Positions 6,603-11,548 of a DNA stretch of 11,548 nt are shown piece after piece. The first letter of the stretch is position 1; each line of letters starts with the position of its first letter. Where the stretch lies: NCBI GenBank assembly GCA_031549165.1, contig JAVBQE010000033.1, forward strand, positions 1-11,548, given 5' to 3'. A program made the translations under genes and the position numbers. Source of the stretch: Parelusimicrobium sp031549165. GTDB taxonomy: Bacteria; Elusimicrobiota; Elusimicrobia; Elusimicrobiales; Elusimicrobiaceae. The notes below the pieces were generated by a model. It did not search any database, was not told where the DNA came from, and was given only the letters and a program-made list of their open reading frames with translations.

Positions 6603-8462
6603 TTAAGCCCTCTTGATAGCGGAGAATTTGCAGGCTGTGAAACACTGTCCGCAGCGGATACATTTGTCTTTAAGTATCGTATGAGGTTTCTTTACCTCGC
6701 CCTCTACAGCGTTAACTGGGCAGACGCGTCTGCACGCAGTGCAGCCCACACATTTTTCAGTAATAACGCTGTATGTTACAAGGTTAGAGCATTTGCCGGT
6801 ATGGCAGTGCCTCTGCTCCAGATGTTCTTTATATTCATCTTCAAAAAACTTAATGGTGGATAATGCCGGGTTAGGCGCCGTCTGGCCAAGCGCGCAGAGA
6901 GACGCTTTCTGCATGGCAAGTGAAATTTCTTTCATCTGGTCCAAACAATCCGCCTCTGCTTTACCTTCGCTGATGTCTTTTAAGATTTTAAGCAGCTGGT
7001 AACCGCCGATTCTGCACGGCGCGCATTTGCCGCAGGATTCTTCCACGCAGAACTCTAAGTAAAACTTAGCGATGTCTACCATGCAGTCCGTGTCGTCCAT
7101 AACGATAAGGCCGCCCGAACCCATGATAGAGCCTACCTGTTGCAGCGATTCAAAAGTAATGGGCATGTCAAACATGCTCTCAGGTATCACGCCGCCGGAA
7201 GGGCCGCCCGTCTGCACTGCCTTTATTGTGTGCCCTTCGGTGGCGCCTTCGGCAATTTCATACACTACTTCTTTAATGGTAATGCCCATGGGCACTTCAA
7301 TAAGGCCTGTGCTGGTGGCTTTACCCGTCATGGCGAACACTTTGGTGCCGGTAGATTTGCCCGAGCCGATTTTGCTAAACCATTCCCCGCCGTTGTTGAT
7401 AATTAAAGGAATGTTGGCAAATGTTTCTACGTTGTTAATTGTAGAAGGGCATCCCCATAAACCTTTCTGTGAAGGGAAAGGCGGCTTAGGAGTAGGCGTG
7501 CCGCGATTGCCCTCTATGGAGCGCATAAGCGCAGTTTCTTCGCCGCAGACGAATGCGCCTGCGCCGTAGCGGATTTCTAAGTCGTAAGAAAACTTAGAGT
7601 CTAAAATGTTTTTACCTAAAATGCCGAACTTGTAAGCGTCGTCAATAGCCTTCTGCACGCGCTCAATGGCGAGCGGATATTCCGCACGGATGTAGAAAAA
7701 GCCCTTGCTCGCGCCAGTGGCAAAGCCGCCGATAATCATACCTTCAACAATAGCGTGCGGGTTCCCCTCTAATAAAGAGCGGTCCATGTATGCACCCGGG
7801 TCCCCTTCGTCGCCGTTACAGATCATGTATTTCTGCGCGGCCTTTTCTTTTCTGGTTAAATCCCACTTAAGGCCGGTAGGAAAGCCGCCGCCGCCTCTGC
7901 CGCGAAGGCCGGATTTCTTCATCTCGTCAATAGTGCCCTGCTCTTTAAGCTCGTGTAAACACTTATACAAAGCGCCGTAGCCGCCGTGGGCTATATATTC
8001 GTTAATATCTTCGGGGTTAATTTTGCCGCATTCTTTTAAGAGCAGGCGGTGCTGCTTTTTGTAGAAAGGCACATCATTAACTGTTTTGCAGTGCTGGCCG
8101 TGTTTAGGGTCTACATAAAGCAAGCGGTCCACTATTTCGCCTTTTAAAACCGTTTTTTCAACGATTTCGGCAACGTCGGAGGCTTTTACTTTGGTATAAA
8201 AAATGTCCCCAACGCTTACAAGCGGGCCTGCGGCGCAGAAACCCTGACATCCGCTCTTGCTCATATATGTGCCGCGGCAGCCTTCCGTGATGGCGGGCGT
8301 TATAGGTAAATTGTGCTTTTTATATTCTTCTTCAAAAGCTTTTAATACTTCTAAAGAACCGCTGGCTATGCAGCCTGTGCCGCCGCAGATTACGATACGT
8401 TTGTTGATGCCTTCGTAGTTCTTATGGTAAGCATCAGCTATTTTTTTAAGATTAGTAGACAT
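6603..8462 (-). CDS. hydB: Hydrogenase flavoprotein subunit HydB (NuoF-like, FMN/NAD and Fe-S binding)
   Basis: This 619-residue subunit passes electrons between NAD(H) and HydA. Residues about 20-100 are a thioredoxin-like [2Fe-2S] domain (C26, C31, C72, C76), which is a separate protein in four-subunit Hnd-type enzymes but fused here. The NuoF core has the FMN-binding loop GLRGRGGGGFPTG (185-197), the NAD/FMN segment CNGDEGDPGAYMDRSLLEG (215-233) and GAGAFVCGEETALM (300-313). The NuoF-type [4Fe-4S] site is C477, C480, C483 and C523. The C-terminus adds two ferredoxin-like [4Fe-4S] clusters (C571/574/577/581 and C601/604/607/611), as in bifurcating HydB, plus a CxxxxC pair at 553/558. The start ATG overlaps the hydC stop by one base (TAATG), with AAGGAG eight bases upstream, so translation is probably coupled. 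All cluster ligands appear present. The call is secure. Confidence 0.95.
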   Translation of the reverse strand: MSTNLKKIADAYHKNYEGINKRIVICGGTGCIASGSLEVLKAFEEEYKKHNLPITPAITEGCRGTYMSKSGCQGFCAAGPLVSVGDIFYTKVKASDVAEIVEKTVLKGEIVDRLLYVDPKHGQHCKTVNDVPFYKKQHRLLLKECGKINPEDINEYIAHGGYGALYKCLHELKEQGTIDEMKKSGLRGRGGGGFPTGLKWDLTRKEKAAQKYMICNGDEGDPGAYMDRSLLEGNPHAIVEGMIIGGFATGASKGFFYIRAEYPLAIERVQKAIDDAYKFGILGKNILDSKFSYDLEIRYGAGAFVCGEETALMRSIEGNRGTPTPKPPFPSQKGLWGCPSTINNVETFANIPLIINNGGEWFSKIGSGKSTGTKVFAMTGKATSTGLIEVPMGITIKEVVYEIAEGATEGHTIKAVQTGGPSGGVIPESMFDMPITFESLQQVGSIMGSGGLIVMDDTDCMVDIAKFYLEFCVEESCGKCAPCRIGGYQLLKILKDISEGKAEADCLDQMKEISLAMQKASLCALGQTAPNPALSTIKFFEDEYKEHLEQRHCHTGKCSNLVTYSVITEKCVGCTACRRVCPVNAVEGEVKKPHTILKDKCIRCGQCFTACKFSAIKRA

Positions 8463-8926
8463 TACTTTTGCTCCTTGTACTCAGCCACTATGCCTTTGAC
8501 CTGAGCAGGCTTAACCTGCCCGTAAATTTTGCCGTTAACGCTGACCACCGGCGCTAAACCGCAGCAGCCTATGCAACGCACGCTGGAGATGGAGAACTGG
8601 TTCTGGGCGTCCTGCGTGTTTTCTTTAATGCCGAGCTGTTTTTCAAACTCTTTAATAAGGTCCGGCGCGCCTTTAAGGTAGCAGGCTGTGCCCGTGCAAA
8701 CAGAAATTCTGTTCTTGGCCGGCGGCGTAAGTTTGAAGAAGTGGTAGAAGGAAAGCACTTCGTATATTTTGGCTAAAGGCACGTCTATTTTATGGGAAAG
8801 CTCCAACGATATTTCTCTAGGCAGATAGCCCAATGTGTGTTGGATTTCGTGCAGCATCATAATGAGGTTGCCGTCACGGCCTTTCCATTTGTTTACTATG
8901 GCGTCTAAGTCTAACTTTTTTTCCAT
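8462..8926 (-). CDS. hydC: Hydrogenase subunit HydC (NuoE-like [2Fe-2S] protein)
   Basis: This 154-residue subunit resembles NuoE, the 24-kDa subunit of Complex I. An N-terminal helical region (about 5-65, LGYLPREI, YEVLSFYHFF) is followed by a thioredoxin-like domain. Its [2Fe-2S] cluster is bound by C77 and C82 (VCTGTACYLKGA) and by C118 and C122 (RCIGCCGLAPVV). The cluster relays electrons beside HydB. It is the first gene of the hydC-hydB-hydA operon, the same order as in Thermotoga maritima. The start ATG has AGAGGA four bases upstream (8931-8936). No obvious sigma-70 promoter precedes it, but the 100-bp leader contains competing inverted repeats, listed separately. Length is normal for the family, and nothing is missing. 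Confidence 0.95.
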   Translation of the reverse strand: MEKKLDLDAIVNKWKGRDGNLIMMLHEIQHTLGYLPREISLELSHKIDVPLAKIYEVLSFYHFFKLTPPAKNRISVCTGTACYLKGAPDLIKEFEKQLGIKENTQDAQNQFSISSVRCIGCCGLAPVVSVNGKIYGQVKPAQVKGIVAEYKEQK

Positions 8927-8955
8927 ATAATCCTCTGGTTTATTTTTTACAACGC

Positions 8956-9007
8956 AAGGCAGAACAGATTTTCTGCAACGCGCGTAATGCTAATGCGGCT
9001 CTGCCTT
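8956..9007 (-). promoter_or_regulatory. Possible structured leader upstream of hydC with competing hairpins
   Basis: On the minus strand, the segment at 9000-9007 (AAGGCAGA) is complementary to 8956-8963 (TCTGCCTT). That pairing excludes two local hairpins. One is 8995-9021, which uses the same 9000-9007 arm. The other is GCAGAA (8971-8976) with TTCTGC (8959-8964) around a 6-base loop. The layout looks attenuator-like and lies 20-80 bases before the hydC ribosome binding site. No T run follows any stem, and no leader peptide is evident, so regulation is only a possibility. CAACGC also occurs twice in the same direction (8950-8955, 8976-8981). Confidence 0.3.
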
Positions 9008-9021
9008 AAAGGCAAAGCCGC
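8995..9021 (-). terminator. Inverted repeat after the LEA-like gene, possible terminator
   Basis: A near-perfect palindrome (GCGGCT with AGCCGC outside, TGCCT with AGGCA inside, one C/A mismatch between) begins five bases after the stop codon of the upstream minus-strand gene. No T run follows on the minus strand, so termination would be weak or factor-assisted. If it is leaky, the hydrogenase operon could be read through from that gene. Confidence 0.45.
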
Positions 9022-9026
9022 TGTTA

Positions 9027-9479
9027 TTATTTCAAATTGTCCTTGTAAAGAGTAACGGGTATCCCCACTTCGCCCAGCGGAGTGGAAAAATACATTGTGC
9101 CGTTAACTTTGTATACTACGCTGGCGGAACGCATGCTTATCTGGCCTGCGAGCTTACCTAAAGAGGCTATTGGTATTTCTAAAGGAATCTTTTTATTAAG
9201 CGTGCTGTTAGGTTCTACTTTAACGTCTTTAAATGCAAGCTTGGCAATGTTAATGTCGTTTACAATTAAGTCCCCGTCAAATCTTTTAACTGCGGCGGCG
9301 GCAGTTTTGGAAACATTGGTGATGCCCATAATAACATCCATGTTTATAGAGGTAAAATTAAAATCCGTAGGTTCAACCTGCAAAAGCGAATACTTGCAGT
9401 TAACCATGTTAATGTTTTCTTGTATCGTCGTGCAACCGAAAAATAAAAATGCGGCCATGAAAAATAATAATTTTTTCAT
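9027..9479 (-). CDS. Small putative lipoprotein with LEA14-like (LEA type 2) domain
   Basis: This protein has 150 residues from the ATG at 9479. GGAG five bases upstream (9485-9488) supports that start. An upstream ATG at 9548 would add 23 residues ahead of the signal sequence and lies in the promoter region. Residues 1-15 form a hydrophobic signal ending FLFFG, followed by C16, a plausible but slightly non-canonical lipobox (Phe at -3). Residues about 25-150 look like a single beta-sandwich of the LEA type 2 / WHy family. The visible pattern is an opening strand, FTSINMDVIMGITNVS, a DGDLIVNDINIA strand pair, and alternating hydrophobics ending in GIPVTLY. Such domains are small, extracytoplasmic and functionally obscure. 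It lies 100 bp upstream of hydC on the same strand and is divergent from pepT. The family call rests on pattern recognition; the function is unknown. Confidence 0.65.
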   Translation of the reverse strand: MKKLLFFMAAFLFFGCTTIQENINMVNCKYSLLQVEPTDFNFTSINMDVIMGITNVSKTAAAAVKRFDGDLIVNDINIAKLAFKDVKVEPNSTLNKKIPLEIPIASLGKLAGQISMRSASVVYKVNGTMYFSTPLGEVGIPVTLYKDNLK

Positions 9480-9530
9480 AAGTTCTCCGTTAAAATAAAT
9501 TTTGGGGAATACAAAAGCTATTGCACAAAT

Positions 9531-9536
9531 ATTATA
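9531..9536 (-). promoter_or_regulatory. -10 box for the LEA-like lipoprotein gene
   Basis: The minus strand reads TATAAT here, about 50 bases before the start at 9479. The best -35 candidate (TTACCG, minus strand, 9555-9560, 18-bp spacing) is weak. Transcription would give a leader of roughly 45 bases. Confidence 0.45.
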
Positions 9537-9592
9537 TAAAATAAACATTTAAGACGGTAAATTTTAGCGCAACCTAACATTTTATATTTTAA

Positions 9593-9598
9593 TATAAT
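9593..9598 (+). promoter_or_regulatory. -10 box for pepT
   Basis: A consensus TATAAT lies 20 bases before the pepT start, so the leader would be very short, about 15 bases, and consist almost wholly of the ribosome binding site. No good -35 hexamer is visible at 16-18 bp. The box lies within an AT-only inverted repeat (TTATATT, 9582-9588, with AATATAA, 9591-9597), which may be chance in such AT-rich DNA. Confidence 0.5.
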
Positions 9599-9607
9599 AG
9601 TATTGTC

Positions 9608-9613
9608 AGGAGG
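9608..9613 (+). promoter_or_regulatory. Consensus ribosome binding site of pepT
   Basis: AGGAGG is placed five bases before the ATG at 9619 and fixes that start. Another ATG at 9614 directly abuts the site, is out of frame and is too close to be used. Confidence 0.85.
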
Positions 9614-9618
9614 ATGTT

Positions 9619-10839
9619 ATGGACTTTAAAAATACACTTTTAGAAAGGCTGGAGAGGTATGTAAAAATAAACTCTGCCTCCAGCCGCACCGGCACCACCG
9701 CGCCTACAACCAAAGAACAGCTGGAATTTGCTGAAATTTTAAAAAAGGAAGTTACACAGCTGGGCCTTAAAAATGCCCGTATTTCCAACACCGGCCAACT
9801 GTACGCCGAACTGCCTGCCAACACGGACAAAAAACTCCCCTCCATAGGCTTTATCGCCCATATGGACACGGTGGACGATTTTCCAGCCATCAACATTAAA
9901 CCTAAACTACATAAAAACTACCAAGGCGGGCCTATAGAACTGAAACCCGGTATGTTTTTAACCCCGGAAAAAGAGCATATGCTGCATGAATGTATCGGCG
10001 ATGATATTTTAACCGCCTCCGGCGACACCATTTTGGGCGCGGACGATAAGGCCGGCATTTCCGCCATTATGGCCATGTGTGAGTATTTTATTAAAAACCC
10101 ATCTGTTAAACACGGTGATATTAAAATAGCTTTCACCCCTGATGAAGAGAACGGCTCCGGCGTGGCTAACTTTGACATCAAGGGCTTCGGCGCGGACTAT
10201 GCATACACCATTGACGGCATGACCATGGGCTGCGTGGGTATCGGCAACTTCAACGCGGACAACGGCATTCTAGAAATTGAAGGTGTAATGACGCACCCGG
10301 GCCACGCCAAAGGCGCCATGATAAACCCATCCATCCTAGCCGCAGAAATAATAGCTGCCTGGCCCAAAGAATATTTACCGGAAAATACAGAGGGTTTAGA
10401 CGGCTTTATACATTTTTCTAAGCTTACAGGCACTGCGGAAAGAGCGGAGGTCCGCTTCAATGTACGCGAGCATGATATGCAAAAACTACAAGCGCTAACC
10501 AAAAAATTTACCGATATCGTGGACAAAACACAAGCCAAATATCCTGCGGCAAAATTAAAAGTAACGATAAAACCATATTTCAGAAGCATGAAAGAGGGTT
10601 TGGAAAAACACCCCGCTGCAATGGAGCACCTTATCCGCGCCCTTACGGCCGAAGGCCTGCCATATAAACCTGAGCAAGCGCGCGGCGGCACGGACGGCGC
10701 GCGGCTGACAATAGACGGTCTGCCCTGCCCCGACATCTTCGCCGGCTACTCCGCCGCCCACGGCCCCTACGAATGGTGCAGTATTGATAAGCTGAATAAA
10801 GCTACAAATCTAATCATCAGAATTGCCAGCGCAGACTAG
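9619..10839 (+). CDS. pepT: Peptidase T (tripeptide aminopeptidase)
   Basis: This 406-residue M20-family dizinc aminopeptidase removes the N-terminal residue of tripeptides in the cytoplasm. The metal and catalytic residues line up with Salmonella PepT: H81 and D83 (IAHMDT), bridging D142 (GADDKAG), catalytic E176 and ligand E177 (TPDEENG), D199 (YTIDGMTMG) and H381 (AAHGPYEW). The lid or dimerisation domain is at about 210-320 and contains EGVMTHPGHAKGAMINP. RGGTDGARL at 355-363 is the usual PepT substrate-side motif. Length and start match the family. It has its own promoter and ribosome binding site, is monocistronic and is closed by a strong terminator. It probably serves use of peptides as carbon, nitrogen and energy source in this fermenter. 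The call is secure. Confidence 0.96.
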   Translation: MDFKNTLLERLERYVKINSASSRTGTTAPTTKEQLEFAEILKKEVTQLGLKNARISNTGQLYAELPANTDKKLPSIGFIAHMDTVDDFPAINIKPKLHKNYQGGPIELKPGMFLTPEKEHMLHECIGDDILTASGDTILGADDKAGISAIMAMCEYFIKNPSVKHGDIKIAFTPDEENGSGVANFDIKGFGADYAYTIDGMTMGCVGIGNFNADNGILEIEGVMTHPGHAKGAMINPSILAAEIIAAWPKEYLPENTEGLDGFIHFSKLTGTAERAEVRFNVREHDMQKLQALTKKFTDIVDKTQAKYPAAKLKVTIKPYFRSMKEGLEKHPAAMEHLIRALTAEGLPYKPEQARGGTDGARLTIDGLPCPDIFAGYSAAHGPYEWCSIDKLNKATNLIIRIASAD

Positions 10840-10854
10840 CAAATGTTCCCAAAC

Positions 10855-10897
10855 AAAATAACCGTCTCCAATTTAGTAGACGGTTATTTTTATTTTT
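10855..10897 (+). terminator. Terminator of pepT, probably bidirectional
   Basis: A perfect 13-bp stem (AAAATAACCGTCT at 10855-10867, AGACGGTTATTTT at 10878-10890) with a 10-base loop is followed by TATTTTT. On the minus strand the stem also ends in a T-rich run (TTATTTTGTTT), so it can end the convergent gene whose stop is at 10908. Confidence 0.9.
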
Positions 10898-10907
10898 GAT
10901 ATGCTTT

Positions 10908-11548
10908 TTATTTTTTAGCTACTTTTTTTAGAATGCCTTTTTCTAACAATATACCTTCTATGTCATTGATGTCTTTTTTATATTTATTGTAATACGTTTC
11001 TTTCATAACACCATTTTTAAACACGAGGAAGTTTCTGCCAAGTTCTTGCCTATATGCAGGTTTAACTTTTGAAAAATCTATATCGGTGTAATTGTTTAAA
11101 AACTTCTTTATCTGCCTTGCAGTTCTCTCTTCGTGTACATAGGTATACTGAAAGTCGTGGATAAAGCGTTTTACCATCCCATTGTCTAAAGAGAACAAAT
11201 TCTCTTTTAGGCGAGGACTTTTGCTCTGTTTTGTAGCACTATCTTTAAACCAGGCGACATCATCTATCTCACCTCTGCCAAGTCTCATTTCGTAACCGCC
11301 TGCACACGATATATACATAAACATATTTTCGTTTAGGTAATTCATTTCTTCTAAAGCAAATGCGGATAATGCTTCATATATTTCTGCTCTTTTTTCGTTA
11401 GTTACACCATTCTGATATTCAATATAATCTGTATATCTAAAATCATGGATAATTCCCTTTTTTTCCAGATATGAAGCAAACAAGGTATTAAGCATAATTT
11501 TATTGTCTTTATATTTTTCGGAAAGTTTTTTATAAACGTTGATATCAG
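10908..11548 (-). CDS. Hypothetical protein, N-terminus beyond the right edge
   Basis: I do not recognise this protein. An ATG at 11495 would give 195 residues, but the frame stays open to the window end (codons DINVYKKLSEKYKDNKI before that Met) and no Shine-Dalgarno precedes the ATG. The gene therefore probably starts outside, and about 212 residues are visible. It is soluble-looking, rich in Lys, Glu, Tyr and Asn, with no membrane segment and a lysine-rich C-terminus (KKVAKK). IHDFRYT and IHDFQYT occur 96 residues apart (codons at 11430-11450 and 11142-11162), hinting at a repeated module. Its DNA is visibly AT-richer than the neighbouring hyd and pepT genes, which suggests an accessory or fast-evolving gene. 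It converges on pepT and shares its terminator. That it is coding is likely, given the length, the open frame and the terminator; no function can be assigned. Confidence 0.75.
   Translation of the reverse strand, partial: DINVYKKLSEKYKDNKIMLNTLFASYLEKKGIIHDFRYTDYIEYQNGVTNEKRAEIYEALSAFALEEMNYLNENMFMYISCAGGYEMRLGRGEIDDVAWFKDSATKQSKSPRLKENLFSLDNGMVKRFIHDFQYTYVHEERTARQIKKFLNNYTDIDFSKVKPAYRQELGRNFLVFKNGVMKETYYNKYKKDINDIEGILLEKGILKKVAKK

Noticed and set aside
7072..7569. 165-codon open frame on the plus strand inside hydB
   Set aside because: It is antisense to the conserved NuoF core, a typical shadow in GC-rich third positions.
9480..9548. Longer form of the LEA-like protein starting at 9548
   Set aside because: The extra 23 residues cover the -10 box and the ribosome binding site and would bury the signal sequence. 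The ATG at 9479 has a good GGAG.
10197..10736. 179-codon open frame on the minus strand inside pepT
   Set aside because: It is antisense to the pepT catalytic and lid domains, and no recognisable protein is encoded.
11493..11495. ATG at 11495 as the true start of the edge gene
   Set aside because: There is no ribosome binding site, and the frame continues without a stop to the window end with sequence of the same character. It is more likely an internal Met.
1..11548. tRNA, rRNA, CRISPR array, prophage or defence system
   Set aside because: I saw no cloverleaf-like segment, no regularly spaced direct repeats and no phage, integrase, nuclease or toxin-type proteins in any frame.

Overview
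The window reads as a chromosomal segment from a strictly anaerobic, fermentative, Gram-negative-type bacterium. The evidence is a trimeric NAD-linked [FeFe] hydrogenase operon, an exported sugar mutarotase with a classical signal peptide, and a putative lipoprotein. Gene content and base composition would fit a gut Elusimicrobium-like organism. That is a tentative inference, because no rRNA or marker-gene search was possible.

Layout from left to right. The 3' two-thirds of typA/bipA (+) runs in from the left edge. A short intergenic repeat follows, then an ABC-F ribosome-associated ATPase of the YheS type (+) that ends at a strong terminator. Convergent to it is an exported galactose mutarotase (-) with a long N-terminal extension. 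Next comes a second copy of the same intergenic repeat and a strong terminator that closes the three-gene hydrogenase operon hydC-hydB-hydA, which is transcribed leftward from about 8.95 kb to 4.85 kb. Upstream of hydC, on the same strand, is a small putative LEA14-like lipoprotein gene. It is divergent from pepT (+), and the 139-bp spacer between them has a TATAAT -10 box facing each way. pepT ends at a strong hairpin that can also serve the converging gene. The right edge holds an AT-richer gene of unknown function (-) whose reading frame runs off the window.

How the genes fit together. HydA carries the H-cluster, HydB is NuoF-like and binds FMN and NAD, and HydC is NuoE-like. Together they form the soluble complex that couples NADH and reduced ferredoxin oxidation to H2 production, or the reverse. 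This is the usual electron sink of sugar- and peptide-fermenting anaerobes. PepT (tripeptide hydrolysis) and the exported GalM (aldose anomer interconversion) suit that lifestyle but are not in the operon. TypA and the ABC-F protein are both ribosome-associated NTPases. The hydrogenase maturases HydE, HydF and HydG are not in the window.

Most of the window is ordinary core metabolism, and I did not find a convincing new multi-gene system. The items most worth a second look are: a Walker A lysine-to-threonine change in the first ATPase site of the ABC-F protein; mutually exclusive hairpins just upstream of hydC; the repeat family placed against two genes; the N-terminal extension on GalM; and the unrecognised edge gene with an internal repeat.
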